A stretch of 64,000 nt of DNA, taken from contig CAWIKP010000037.1 in assembly GCA_963836735.1 (NCBI GenBank), positions 434,001 through 498,000 on the forward strand, in the 5' to 3' direction. Position numbers and translations under genes: made by a program. Every line of letters starts with the position of its first letter. Within the stretch, counting starts at the first letter, position 1. Below are positions 1 to 8,923 of the stretch, piece after piece. Below the pieces are notes generated by a model that had not been told where the DNA came from, did no database searches, and worked only from the letters and a program-made list of their open reading frames with translations. This DNA comes from JACCXG01 sp963836735. GTDB lineage: Bacteria > Acidobacteriota > Vicinamibacteria > Vicinamibacterales > 2-12-FULL-66-21.

Positions 1-8
1 CGACGAGC

Positions 9-429
9 ATGCAACGAGCCGTCGCCGCGGGCGTCCTGGGCCTGGTGACCTGTCTTTCAGGCTGCGCTGCGCGGGCTCCGGTGGCAGCGCCGGCAGGCAG
101 CAGCACCAGGATCCTCCAGACAAGGGAAGGCCTGGCGTCTTACTACGGCAAGGAATTCCACGGGAAGGTCACCGCCAGCGGCGCCCGGTTCGACATGAAC
201 GCGATGGTGGCGGCCCATCCCAGCTATCCCTTCGGGACGCTGCTTCGCGTGACGAACCTGGCCAATGGCCGATCGGCAACGGTACGGGTCGTCGATCGTG
301 GGCCGGCGGCCGGAACAGCGCGCCGACGGGCTCATCATCGATGTGTCCCGCCGCGCCGCGGAGGTGCTCGGATTCATCCAGCGCGGGCGGACCCGGGTGC
401 GACTCGAGGTGTTGGCCTGGGGAGGTTAG
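9..429 (+). CDS. rlpA: RlpA-family septal ring lytic transglycosylase (frameshifted)
   Basis: A lipoprotein-type signal (LSGCAA, Cys near residue 19) precedes the RlpA double-psi beta-barrel: ASYYGKEFHGKVTASG, then the conserved stretch around VRVVDRGP. RlpA proteins are outer-membrane lipoproteins that cleave denuded peptidoglycan at the septum. The frame breaks just after VVDRGP (about 313). Removing one G restores the rest of the fold (ADGLIIDVSRRAAEVLGF) and ends at TAG 427-429, giving about 140 residues. Without that correction the frame runs far beyond the domain, opposite the next gene, which is not credible. The start at 9 is near the window edge, so an upstream start cannot be excluded. 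Confidence 0.8.
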
Positions 430-434
430 CGTCG

Positions 435-1301
435 TTAGAGGTTCTGGTAGGCGCGGAACAGCCCTCTGAAATACCGCAGCACCCGCACGCCGTCGGTGGA
501 TTCGGGGATCTCCGCGAAGCAGTAACCCTGGAAATTCATCGCAGCGAGATTGGTGATCAGCGCACGGAAGGGATACTCCTCGAGGTACAGATCCCGCATG
601 TGCACCTGGCCGATCTGACCCTTCAGGAGCTTGAAGTTCGCCTCGAAGCCGCCGTCGAGCAGATCGGTCTGGTTCGAGTTCCAGCAGGCCTTCACGCCCG
701 GGTGATTGCCGCCGTAATCGAGGATCTTACGGATTCTCGGCACGCGTGAGGTGTCCGTGCCATGCACCTCGAGCTGGATCTTCACGCCGTTCTCGTCGGC
801 GAACGCGCCGCACTCGCGCAGCGACTTGCCGATCTGCTCGAGCGTTTTCTCTTCCGGCACTTCCTTTGGCAGTCCGTTCGGGCGGACTTTGACGCTCGGG
901 GATCCGAGGTCCTTCGCCAGCTTCACCCATTCCTTTGTCTCATCGATGTTCTTCCGGACGACCGCGGGATCGGGCGAGTGATACTCGCAGGTGGTTCCGA
1001 GCCCGCCGATCTTCACCGGCGAGTCCTCGAAGCGCTTCCGCACCTCGGCCCTCGCAGCAGGAGCGAGCGAGATCTCCACGCCGTGCTTGTGCGTTGTCCG
1101 GAGCTCGACGCCGTCGAAGCCGGCCTCGGTCAGGTTCTTGATCAGCGTCGGGAGATCCCAATCTTTGGCGATGTTGTAGGTGACCGTGCCAAGCTTCAGC
1201 CCCTTGCGCCCGGCACCAGCGGCAGGCGGAGTCTGAGCGGCACCCACGATGCCGAGTGCCGGAACGGCGCCGAGAGTCGAGAGGAAGTCGCGACGTTTCA
1301 T
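435..1301 (-). CDS. Sugar phosphate isomerase/epimerase family TIM-barrel protein, exported
   Basis: The 288-residue protein begins MKRRDFLSTLGAVPALG, a Tat-type signal, so it is probably folded in the cytoplasm and exported. The mature part is an AP-endonuclease-2-like TIM barrel: GFDGVELRTTHKHGVEISL in the first third and KIQLEVHGTD, ACWNSNQTDL and HMRDLY carry the expected metal-binding Glu, Asp and His residues. Family members isomerise or epimerise sugars and keto-sugars. It lies convergent with rlpA, on the same strand as the Gfo/Idh, DUF6807 and DUF1080 genes, supporting a role in extracytoplasmic sugar modification. The exact substrate cannot be read from sequence. Confidence 0.82.
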   Translation of the reverse strand: MKRRDFLSTLGAVPALGIVGAAQTPPAAGAGRKGLKLGTVTYNIAKDWDLPTLIKNLTEAGFDGVELRTTHKHGVEISLAPAARAEVRKRFEDSPVKIGGLGTTCEYHSPDPAVVRKNIDETKEWVKLAKDLGSPSVKVRPNGLPKEVPEEKTLEQIGKSLRECGAFADENGVKIQLEVHGTDTSRVPRIRKILDYGGNHPGVKACWNSNQTDLLDGGFEANFKLLKGQIGQVHMRDLYLEEYPFRALITNLAAMNFQGYCFAEIPESTDGVRVLRYFRGLFRAYQNL

Positions 1302-1316
1302 ACGGAGAGCTTAGAT

Positions 1317-1483
1317 CAACTCCCAAATCCCAAGATCCAAATCCCAAAGAACTCCCAACGCCAAAAAGCAGCTCCAAAATGCATGCTCAAAAACCAATCC
1401 CCGAGCCAAACCCGGATTTTGCGCAGTGCAGCTTGGAACTTGGAAGTTGGCGGTGCCTTGGGATTTGGAGCTTGGGATTTGGG
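1317..1483. repeat. Word-repeat hairpin, CAAATCCCAAGCTC family, copy 1
   Basis: The left arm repeats TCCCAAATCCCAAGATCC and the right arm carries the reverse complement (TTGGGATTTGGAGCTTGG), separated by a core of about 80 bases. The pair can fold into a long imperfect hairpin. It fills the space between the sugar isomerase start and the neighbouring membrane-protein gene. No coding potential is apparent. Confidence 0.8.
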
Positions 1484-1497
1484 CGTTTCGCGCCTCA

Positions 1498-1968
1498 TCA
1501 TCGCGCGGCTCGCTGTGCCGGACGATCGATAGCCCACAGCGCCGCATACAGCGCGCACACCGCCAGGGAAACAGTGACCCGCCACGGCGTGAGCGCGCCG
1601 GCGATGAGCTCGGCGAATCCGCGCAGGAAGCCCACGACCATCGCGACGCTCATGAGGAGCAGCCAGTGCCGCGGCGGTTCGTACGGGCTTGCGAACGTTC
1701 GGCCTGCGGCGCGAATGCTGAAGATCCCCAGGCCGAGGGCCAGCACCGCGAGCGCGGCGCCCGTCCGGCGGAAGAACGCCACGTCCAGCCAGAAGTCCTG
1801 ATCGCCCGACGCGACGATCCAGCGGTGGGTCGCGAGCGGCAGATTCATCAGCAGGGAGACGCCGAAGGCCGCGTACCAGACCCCGACCACGAGCGCGAGC
1901 GCGGCGAGGAGGCAGCCGACGATACGCGACGGAGGGATTTCGTCGAGAGCCGGCGCCTTCGGGTCCAC
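1498..1968 (-). CDS. Small four-helix membrane protein of unknown function
   Basis: About 156 residues with four hydrophobic segments, roughly IVGCLLAALALVVGVWY, RRTGAALAVLALGLGIF, LLLMSVAMVVGFLRGF and VSLAVCALYAALWAI, joined by short charged loops. I place the start at a GTG (1966-1968) one base after the stop of the upstream Gfo/Idh gene. A longer reading would overlap that gene by 110 bases and add a low-complexity Arg/Ser stretch. The tight spacing implies translational coupling with the oxidoreductase. I do not recognise the family. Confidence 0.6.
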   Translation of the reverse strand: MDPKAPALDEIPPSRIVGCLLAALALVVGVWYAAFGVSLLMNLPLATHRWIVASGDQDFWLDVAFFRRTGAALAVLALGLGIFSIRAAGRTFASPYEPPRHWLLLMSVAMVVGFLRGFAELIAGALTPWRVTVSLAVCALYAALWAIDRPAQRAAR

Positions 1969-1969
1969 C

Positions 1970-2998
1970 TCAAAAATCTCCCGGCGCGATCGCCCGCTGC
2001 TTGCGAGCGGCGGCGTAGATCGTCTCGACGAGCTCCACGCTGCGTCTGGCCTCGCGGCCGTCGGTTGCGGGAATGGCATCGTCGCGGATGGCGCGGATGA
2101 AATCCTCGATCACTCGCTGATGGGCGCTGGCATCGGAGACCACCGGGGACGCCACGTTCTCGGGCGGCGGCGCTGGAGCGGCGGCCGGCGCCCCGGCACT
2201 GGTCGACGATCGGAGGTCCATCCGGACGATCTTGTCGTCCTCCAGCACGATCGTGCCTTCAGACCCTGTCACTTCGAGCCGGCGTGGATACCCGGGGAAC
2301 AGGGAAGTCGCGGCTTCAATCGTGCCGAGGGCGCCGCTGGTGAACTCGAGCACTGCCGCGGCGGTGTCTTCGACTTCGATCTCGTGGATGCGGGTGGCGA
2401 CGGCCGACGAGACGCGCGCGACCGGGCCGAACAGCCACTGCACGAGATCCACGGTGTGGATCGCCTGATTCATCAGCGCGCCGCCGCCATCGAGCTTCCA
2501 GGTGCCGCGCCATTTCGAGCCGGAGTAGTACTCGGGAGGACGGTACCAGCGGACGCGCCCCGCGATCATCACCGGCTTGCCCAGCTCGCCGTCGTCGAGC
2601 ATGCGCTTGATGCGCGCGACGTCCGGGCGGAGCCGATCCTGGAAGAACACGCCCAGCTTGACCCCGGCGGCGGCGCACGCGCCGATCAGTTCGTCGGCGC
2701 GCCGGGTCGTGATGTCGAGAGGCTTCTCGGAGAGCACGTGCAGGCCGCGGCGCGCGGCCGCGATCCCCTGCTCGGCATGCAGCCCCGAGGGACTGCCGAT
2801 GGCGACGATCTCCATCGGGCGGTGCGCGAGGAAGCTCTCGAGATCGTCGTAGGGCACCGCTTGATGTCGCGCCGCCAGCTTCGCCGTGCGCTCCCGGTTG
2901 CCGCCATGGCAGGCCACGACCTTCACGCCGGGAATCGCCGCGGCGGCGCGGGCGTGGGTATCGCTGATGTTTCCTCCGCCGAGGATTCCGATATTCAT
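1970..2998 (-). CDS. Gfo/Idh/MocA-family NAD(P)-dependent oxidoreductase
   Basis: 342 residues. The N-terminal Rossmann fold opens with IGILGGGNISDTHARA (GxGxxx dinucleotide loop), followed by EKPLDIT, the family's Glu-Lys-Pro with catalytic Lys. The C-terminal beta-sheet domain has GGGALMNQAIHTVDL, holding the conserved His/Asp. Such enzymes oxidise or reduce sugar or inositol hydroxyls with NAD(P). Here it is followed directly by a small membrane protein and preceded by DUF6807 and DUF1080 genes, fitting interconversion of 3-keto-sugars. No signal peptide is seen, so it acts in the cytoplasm. Confidence 0.9.
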   Translation of the reverse strand: MNIGILGGGNISDTHARAAAAIPGVKVVACHGGNRERTAKLAARHQAVPYDDLESFLAHRPMEIVAIGSPSGLHAEQGIAAARRGLHVLSEKPLDITTRRADELIGACAAAGVKLGVFFQDRLRPDVARIKRMLDDGELGKPVMIAGRVRWYRPPEYYSGSKWRGTWKLDGGGALMNQAIHTVDLVQWLFGPVARVSSAVATRIHEIEVEDTAAAVLEFTSGALGTIEAATSLFPGYPRRLEVTGSEGTIVLEDDKIVRMDLRSSTSAGAPAAAPAPPPENVASPVVSDASAHQRVIEDFIRAIRDDAIPATDGREARRSVELVETIYAAARKQRAIAPGDF

Positions 2999-3017
2999 CC
3001 GGTGTAGTGCCGGGACA

Positions 3018-4069
3018 CTACTTGGCCTCGGCGAACTTCTTGTGCTCGGCGCCGATCTGAGCAGCGTCGGCCGATCCGTTCAGGATCAGAATCCGGTGGC
3101 GGAAGGTCATCGACTGGCCCGGCGCGATGGTTCGCTTCGCTTCAGGCTGCTTCGGATCGAACACCTTCTGCCCGAGATTGTTGGCGGCGAAGAGGCCGTA
3201 ACCGCGGGCATGCCAGTAGGTCGGGAAGCCCGGGTTCTCCGGATGATCGAGGATCGCGACGGTCACCGGCTCCGAGTCCACCTTCCCCTGCAGCATCGTC
3301 CAGGGGCCGCGGGTGCCCCAGACCGCGTCGCCGGTCTTGCCGTCGCTGCCGATGTAGTTGCCGGTCACGCCCTCGTTGTTGACGGTCTTCGTCGTGGCGG
3401 GCTTGCCGCTCGCGTCCACGAACGTGTCCGGAGCGTTCGACGGCTGCTCGAGGCTGCGCGCCATGCGCATCCCGAGCACGCCTTCTTTGTTGTCGCCAAG
3501 CACGACCGGCTCCTTGAGCGCAGTCAGCCGCGTGATGCGATCGATCGACGCGGCTCTTCGCGTCGCCCTGGAAGATGAAGTGCGTGTTTTCCTTCAGAAG
3601 CAGCGTGCCCTTGGAGTCGACCCAATCCATCTCGACGTTGAGCTCTCCCTTGTCCTTGCCGCTGATGGTCTCGATCACGCGCTTGTGGACGATGGTGCCC
3701 ATCTGCGGCTGCGCGCGCCGCGGGAATGGCGTCGGAGTTGTTCCAGAAGTCGAGGCCGTTGACGTCGCCGTAGTTGAACCACAGTCCGACGTGGTGCGGA
3801 TGATCGACGCGCTCACCGGGCCTGGGCTCGAGCGGATAGCCGCGCGTGATGATCTTGCCGCTGGCGGACCGCACCGGATACAGCGAGGGCTTCTTCTGGC
3901 TGTGCTCGTAGATGTACGACGTGAACGGCTTGCCATCGATCGTCACGTCCACGCGGGGCGCGACCGGGTGCGGGACGACCTGGATCCGAGGCGTTTCAGT
4001 CGTGACGGTGATCGCCGCCGCGGCAATGACCAGCGGCGCGAACAGGGACGTTCCTAGTATCCGACGCAT
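3018..4069 (-). CDS. DUF6807 (PmoA-family) exported protein, two frameshifts
   Basis: The start MRRILGTSLFAPLVIAAAA is a signal peptide. The body carries family signatures: YIYEHSQKKPSLYPVRS, HPHHVGLWFNYGDVNG, WVDSKGTLLLKENTHF and HPENPGFPTYWHARGYGLFA. The last two thirds are spread over three frames. Single-base insertions near 3545 and 3710 explain this, and the corrected protein is about 350 residues ending at 3018. DUF6807 proteins are often annotated as methane-oxygenase PmoA, but there is no monooxygenase evidence here. They commonly neighbour DUF1080 hydrolases and Gfo/Idh oxidoreductases, as in this locus, so a carbohydrate role is more likely. Confidence 0.8.
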
Positions 4070-4114
4070 TGTTCCTCGCTGTGATGAACTCTTCCGAAAC
4101 CGCGAACCCGCGAA

Positions 4115-4890
4115 CTATGACTTGTCCAGCCTCTGAATCTTGATGTTCCGGTACCACACCTGATCCCCGTGATCCTGGAGCAGGATGTGGCCCTTCTGAA
4201 GCTTGCCGAACCGCTCGATCCCCTTGAACTTGCTCTTCTCGATGGCCGCATTCAGCTCGGAAGAATTGAGCTCGTATTCGAGCACCCGGACGTCGTTCAG
4301 ATAGTGATAGACCCGGGTGCCGCCGGAAACGATCCGGCTTGGCGCGACCCGGACCCGGCTGGTGTTCCATTCACCTGCCGGCTTGGTGGGGCGAATCGCG
4401 GGAGCCGCAGATCAGTCGTGTATACGTCCCCGTCCCCGCGGCGAGAACGTCATAGAACGCCGCCGTCTGCCGATGCGGCCCGATCTTGGCGTCGGGGTGC
4501 CGGGCGTCGTCGATCATCTGGTACTCGTGGCCGATGGCGCTGTCCCGGTCCTCGAGGACGAAATACTTCAGACCGCTGTTGCCTCCCTCGGGCAATCCTC
4601 CATTCCCAGGACAAGTCGAACAGGTCGAACGTGTCGGCCGAGATGATGTCGCGGGCCCCCCGGGTGTCCTTGCCGTCGTTGGCGGGAAGGGTCAGCATGC
4701 CGTCCTGGACGGTCCACCGGGAGCCGGCCGCGTCAGGCTTTTTGTAGCCCCGCCAGCCACTTAGCGACTTGCCGTCGAAGAGCGCGGTGGCCTGGTCCGG
4801 CTTGGCCGGGGGTTGGGCCTGCTCGGCGGCCAGGGTCACGAACAGGGCACCGGCAAGTGAGGTCAGGGAGACGAGAGAGCGGAAGCGCAT
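4115..4890 (-). CDS. DUF1080 (3-keto-disaccharide hydrolase fold) secreted protein, two frameshifts
   Basis: The signal peptide MRFRSLVSLTSLAGALFV is followed by LFDGKSLSGWRGYKKPDAAG, the classic DUF1080 opening (LFDGKSLxGW), then WRIAEGGNSGLKYFV once an extra C near 4590 is removed. GHEYQMIDD, a second corrected shift near 4395, and AGEWNTSRV with GHILLQDHGDQVWYRNIKI complete the fold, ending at TAG 4115-4117. The domain is a concanavalin-like jelly roll; characterised members hydrolyse 3-keto-glucosides. It is likely the first gene of the minus-strand set and lies divergent to the GGDEF gene. Confidence 0.85.
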
Positions 4891-5010
4891 GGCGGCGTCA
4901 CCTCAAAATCGAACCTTATAGCACAGCCGACCGCCGGCCGGTACGTGTTACTATCGTATTGAATAGAAGGACTTAGAGAGATTCGCCACTCCAATGGGAC
5001 CGAGACGAGA

Positions 5011-6180
5011 TTGACCGGGACTGGTCGGCAGTCTCGCGCGCGTCCACCGAGCAGGAAAGCTCAAACAGCAGGTCGTCCGGACCTCGCCGTCAGGCTGCGT
5101 CCGCTCCAGGTCGAAATGCGCCGCCGGCTGGCCCGTGCGGACGTCCTCACGGCGATGGTTCGTGCGGTCAATGCCAGCCTGGAGCCGGAAAAGATTGCCG
5201 ACGCGCTGATCGGTGGGCTGGCGGACTGGTTCCCCGTCTCCGGATGGCTGGTGCTGGTCTGCGACGAAGGGGCGGAGCTCCGCACAGTCGCGACGCGCGG
5301 CCTTTCCGCGGGGCTGGAGCCTGCGGCGCAGGCGGCGGCGGAGGTCGTCCTGCGGGGCGGAGCGATGCTCTATTCGGCCGACGTCTCCAGCGACAAGCGG
5401 CTCTCCCGGACCGACGGGGTCACGCCGGCAGCCGTCATCGGGTTTCCGCTCGAGTCCCGGGGGCGGGTCGTAGGGGCGCTGATTGCAATCGATCGAGTCG
5501 CGTCGGCTCGCGAGCCCCGTCTGGCCGCCCCGACGCTGGCTCTTTTGCGTACGGCACTGGAACCCGGAGCGGTTGCGCTCGATAACGCCTTACGGATACA
5601 GCGGGCCGAAGCGCTGTCGGTCACCGACGACCTCACCCAGCTCTACAACTCGCGGTATCTCTCACAGGTTCTGCGGCGCGAGACCAAGCGGGCGTCCCGA
5701 AGCGGCCGGCCCTTGTCGTTGCTCTTCATCGATCTGGACGGGTTCAAGACGGTCAACGACTCGCACGGCCACCTCGCCGGGAGCGCGGCGCTCGTCGAGG
5801 CGGCGGCCGTGATCCGCATCAGCGCCCGTGAAACGGACATCGTCGCCAGGTTCGGCGGCGACGAATTCGCGCTGGTGCTCCCGGATACCGGCACCGAGGG
5901 CGCCGAAATGGTCGGCGCGCGCATCCGGGACAAGATCGCCGTGCACCAGTTCCTGAAGAAGAGAGGCTTCGAGATCAGGTTGACAGTCTCGGTCGGCGTC
6001 GCCACCCTTCCCGACGTTGCTGCGTCCGCCGAGCAGCTGATTCACGCCGCGGACGAAGCCATGTACTGGGTCAAGGAGCACGGGAAGAACGGCGTGCACG
6101 TGGCCGGAACCGACGGTCACACCCGGAGTGCCAACGGCGCCAGGATGCCCGGCATTCCGAAAGATGCGGCCACCGATTGA
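5011..6180 (+). CDS. GAF-GGDEF diguanylate cyclase
   Basis: 389 residues from a TTG start. No transmembrane segment is visible. Residues about 45-190 form a GAF sensor domain (FPVSGWLVLVCDEGAEL). The GGDEF catalytic domain follows from about residue 205, with LFIDLDGFKTVND and an intact RFGGDEF motif at 280-286. An RETD inhibitory I-site sits five residues upstream of GGDEF, so product feedback inhibition is expected. The reaction makes cyclic di-GMP from two GTP. It stands alone between the divergent DUF1080 gene and mreB. A PilZ protein and an HD-GYP protein elsewhere in the window could read or degrade the signal. Confidence 0.93.
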   Translation: MTGTGRQSRARPPSRKAQTAGRPDLAVRLRPLQVEMRRRLARADVLTAMVRAVNASLEPEKIADALIGGLADWFPVSGWLVLVCDEGAELRTVATRGLSAGLEPAAQAAAEVVLRGGAMLYSADVSSDKRLSRTDGVTPAAVIGFPLESRGRVVGALIAIDRVASAREPRLAAPTLALLRTALEPGAVALDNALRIQRAEALSVTDDLTQLYNSRYLSQVLRRETKRASRSGRPLSLLFIDLDGFKTVNDSHGHLAGSAALVEAAAVIRISARETDIVARFGGDEFALVLPDTGTEGAEMVGARIRDKIAVHQFLKKRGFEIRLTVSVGVATLPDVAASAEQLIHAADEAMYWVKEHGKNGVHVAGTDGHTRSANGARMPGIPKDAATD

Positions 6181-6241
6181 GCCCTCCTGGCAGTCGTGGC
6201 ACTCCTGGCACGGTTTCGGCGTTGCGGAGAGGTAATCGATA

Positions 6242-7267
6242 TTGAGCCTGCGTTCTCTGTTTTCTCTATTCTCGAGTGACCTCGCCATCGACCTCGGCAC
6301 CGCGAACACCTGCGTGTACGCGCGCGGCAAAGGCATCGTGGTGAACGAGCCCTCCATCGTGGCGATCAACAAAGTCAACGGGCGCATCGAAGCCGTCGGC
6401 AAGGATGCGAAGGACATGCTCGGCCGGACGCCGGGCAACATCGTCGCCATCAAGCCGATGAAGGATGGCGTGATCGCCGACTTCGAGGTCACCGAGAAGA
6501 TGCTGACCTACTTCATCAAGAAGGCGCACAACCGGAACGTGTGGGTGCGCCCGCGCATCGTCATCGGTGTGCCCTCGGAGATCACCCAGGTCGAAAAGCG
6601 TGCGGTGAAGGACAGCGCCTACCGGGCAAAGGCGAGCGAAGTGCACCTGGTCGAGGAGGCGATGGCCGCAGCCATCGGCGCCGGGATGCCGATCACGGAG
6701 CCGTCGGGCAACATGATCGTGGACATCGGCGGCGGCACCACCGACATCGCCGTCATCTCGCTGGCGGGCATCGTCTACAGCAAGGCGGTGCGGGTCGCCG
6801 GCAACGAGATGGATGAAGCGATCATCCAGTACATCAAGAAGACGTACAACCTCCTGATCGGCGAGCGCACGGCCGAAGCGATCAAGATGGAGATCGGCTC
6901 CGCGTTCCCGCTCGAAGATCGGATGACGATGGAGATCAAGGGAAGGCACCTGATCGAGGGAGTGCCGAAGACCATCACGATCACCGACGAGGAGATCCGC
7001 GAAGCCCTTGCCGAAACCGTGAACGTGATCGTCGACGCCGTGCGCGTCGCGCTGGAGCGCACGCCGCCGGAGCTGTCGGCCGACATCGTCGATCGGGGAA
7101 TCGTGCTCACCGGCGGCGGTTCGATGCTGAAGAATCTCGACAAGCGTCTTCGCGAGGAAACCGGGCTGCCGCTCGCCATGGCGGAGGATCCGCTCTCGTC
7201 GGTCGTGCTCGGGGCCGGAAAGATGCTGTCGGACTTCAACCTGCTGCGGAAGATCTCGATCGACTAG
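6242..7267 (+). CDS. mreB: Rod shape-determining protein MreB
   Basis: 341 residues, the usual MreB length. The actin fold shows phosphate-1 DLGTANT (17-23), the phosphate-2 motif DIGGGTTDIAV and the adenosine motif LTGGGSMLKNLD. It polymerises on the inner membrane and directs the elongation synthase RodA-PBP2. The start is a TTG giving the short amphipathic leader MSLRSLFSLFSSD, typical of membrane-binding MreB. It heads mreBCD-mrdA-rodA on the same strand. A short palindromic repeat separates it from mreC. Confidence 0.97.
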   Translation: MSLRSLFSLFSSDLAIDLGTANTCVYARGKGIVVNEPSIVAINKVNGRIEAVGKDAKDMLGRTPGNIVAIKPMKDGVIADFEVTEKMLTYFIKKAHNRNVWVRPRIVIGVPSEITQVEKRAVKDSAYRAKASEVHLVEEAMAAAIGAGMPITEPSGNMIVDIGGGTTDIAVISLAGIVYSKAVRVAGNEMDEAIIQYIKKTYNLLIGERTAEAIKMEIGSAFPLEDRMTMEIKGRHLIEGVPKTITITDEEIREALAETVNVIVDAVRVALERTPPELSADIVDRGIVLTGGGSMLKNLDKRLREETGLPLAMAEDPLSSVVLGAGKMLSDFNLLRKISID

Positions 7268-7280
7268 GTGGATCATCCGC

Positions 7281-7381
7281 ATTGCCAAATTGCCAAATTG
7301 CCGAGATTGCCGAAATTGAATCGCCGCAGCGATTTGCCCCCAATGTTGGCAATGTTGGCAATCTTGGCAATTTTGGCAATG
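7281..7381. repeat. Word-repeat hairpin built of ATTGCC / GGCAAT words
   Basis: The left arm holds four near-tandem ATTGCC words (7281-7317) and the right arm four GGCAAT words (7342-7381). The core contains the small stem AATCGCCGCAGCGATT. The whole can fold into one long hairpin between mreB and mreC. No T-run follows, so it is not a classical terminator, though it could modulate mreC expression. Confidence 0.75.
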
Positions 7382-7399
7382 AACGTGCGATAGCCCCCT

Positions 7400-8290
7400 G
7401 TGCTCGACAACCTCCAGCGCACGACCACGGCACGGCCACGAACCGGCCTGCTGTTTCTGGCCGTGGTCGTGGGCCACGTCATCCTGATTTCCTCCCAGGT
7501 GCAGTCGAGATCAGGCGTCCCGGTGCTCGAAGGGGTGACGTTCGGGGCCTTTGCCCGGGTTCAGCAGGGCACGTCCTACGCGTTCAAGTCGGTCCGGAAC
7601 TTCTGGGGCAACTACGCCGACCTGCGCGGCGTGCGGGGCGAGAACGCCACGCTGCGGAGCCGGGTCGCGGATCTCGAGGTGCGGCTGCAGGAGCAGCGCG
7701 CGCTGGCCCAGCGCTCCGGGCAGCTGCAGGCGCTCCTCGATCTGCGGCAGTTCGTCTCGGTGCCGACGCTCGCGGCGGACGTGATTTCCGGCTACGTCAA
7801 TCCGGGCGTGCTCACCGTGACCATCGACCGGGGCAGCAGCGACGGCGTGAAGCCGAACATGGCGGTGATCTCGTCGGCCGGCGTGATCGGACGAGTGATC
7901 GGGCCGCTGGCCGCGCACGCGGCGCGGGTTCAGCTCATCATCGACCACAACGGTCCGGCGGCAGCCGGCGCGATGACGGAGCGTACGCGTGCGGGAGGGA
8001 TGGTGGTGGGCAAGGAAGGTGACCCGCCGCTGCGAATGGACTTCGTCTCGAATCTGGCCGATGTCAAGGTCGGAGACGTCGTCGTGACCTCCGGGGCCGA
8101 CGGCATCTACCCGCGCGGGTTCCGGATCGGTTCGGTCGAGCATTCCGAGCGGGGCGATGGCCTGTCGCTCGCGATCACCGTGAGGCCGTCGGTCGATTTC
8201 CGGGCGCTCGACGAGGTCCTGGTCGTGCTCAGGGAAGCGCGTGCGGCGATCCCCGAGAGCGCCAGCGAGCCCGGCGGGCCGGCCCGATGA
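7400..8290 (+). CDS. mreC: Rod shape-determining protein MreC
   Basis: 296 residues from GTG 7400. A single N-terminal membrane anchor (TGLLFLAVVVGHVILI) precedes a coiled coil (about 65-105, RGENATLRSRVADLEVRLQ) and two beta-barrel domains with ISSAGVIGRVIG and VVTSGADGIYPRGFRIG, typical of MreC. It is a periplasmic scaffold that activates PBP2. It overlaps mreD by four bases (ATGA), indicating coupled translation. A short Pro/Gly tail is ordinary for the family. Confidence 0.95.
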   Translation: MLDNLQRTTTARPRTGLLFLAVVVGHVILISSQVQSRSGVPVLEGVTFGAFARVQQGTSYAFKSVRNFWGNYADLRGVRGENATLRSRVADLEVRLQEQRALAQRSGQLQALLDLRQFVSVPTLAADVISGYVNPGVLTVTIDRGSSDGVKPNMAVISSAGVIGRVIGPLAAHAARVQLIIDHNGPAAAGAMTERTRAGGMVVGKEGDPPLRMDFVSNLADVKVGDVVVTSGADGIYPRGFRIGSVEHSERGDGLSLAITVRPSVDFRALDEVLVVLREARAAIPESASEPGGPAR

Positions 8291-8790
8291 AAACAGTCGG
8301 GGTTCTGCTGGCGCTCATCCTGGCGCTGGCGGTGCAGACCAGCCTCTCGGGGTTGACCATGAGCGGGGCGAGCATGGTGAACCTCGTGGTCGTGACGGTG
8401 GTGTACACGGCGCTCGTCTTCGGTCCGGTGACCGGCATGATGGCCGGGACGGCTGGCGGGCTGGCCCAGGATGCCCTGGCCGGCGGGATCGTCGGGATCG
8501 GCAGCCTGTCGAAGACGGTTGTCGGGTTTCTTGCAGGCCTGCTCGGCGCGCACTTCATCGTCGCGCAGCCGCTGCCACGGTTCGTCATGTTCGTCTCCGC
8601 GAGCGTGCTGCACGAGATCTGCTACCAGGGCCTGTCGGCACTGCTCGAGGTTCGGCCGCTGCGATTGGCCTACGGGCCGGTGGTGACCCAGGCGGCGATC
8701 AACGGAATTGTCGGGCTTTCGGCATTTTTCGTGGTCGAGCGGCTGCCCGGCATGGTGCAGCGGCGGCGGGCGCGGCGGGGCCGATATTAA
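8287..8790 (+). CDS. mreD: Rod shape-determining protein MreD
   Basis: 167 residues, with several hydrophobic helices from the start (VLLALILALAVQTSL) through VNLVVVTVVYTALVFG and MAGTAGGLAQDALAGG to the C-terminal helix. MreD is an integral inner-membrane partner of MreC in the elongasome. The ATG overlaps the mreC stop. The gene is followed by a palindromic repeat and then mrdA. Confidence 0.92.
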   Translation: MKTVGVLLALILALAVQTSLSGLTMSGASMVNLVVVTVVYTALVFGPVTGMMAGTAGGLAQDALAGGIVGIGSLSKTVVGFLAGLLGAHFIVAQPLPRFVMFVSASVLHEICYQGLSALLEVRPLRLAYGPVVTQAAINGIVGLSAFFVVERLPGMVQRRRARRGRY

Positions 8791-8800
8791 AATAGGGGTG

Positions 8801-8921
8801 CTTCCGCCTGAAGGTGGAAGCTACCAGACAACGCTGATTCCGCGGCTTCCCCCTTCCAGGCGAAGCCGCAGGGTGACGCTGATTTTCCGTGTAATTCGTG
8901 GCTTCCGCCTTCAGGCGGAAG
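8801..8921. repeat. REP-like palindrome pair abutting the mrdA start
   Basis: Two small hairpins in opposite orientation: CTTCCGCCTGAAGGTGGAAG at the left end and GTGGCTTCCGCCTTCAGGCG at the right, with a third related stem (GCGGCTTCCCC...GCCGC) between them. The last palindrome ends two bases before the mrdA ATG at 8924. The same palindrome recurs at three other intergenic sites in the window. Confidence 0.85.
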
Positions 8922-8923
8922 AA

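Noticed and set aside
3018..4069. Methane monooxygenase subunit (PmoA) gene
   Set aside because: The DUF6807 family is often given this name, but no membrane helices or copper ligands of true PmoA are visible, and a signal peptide is present.
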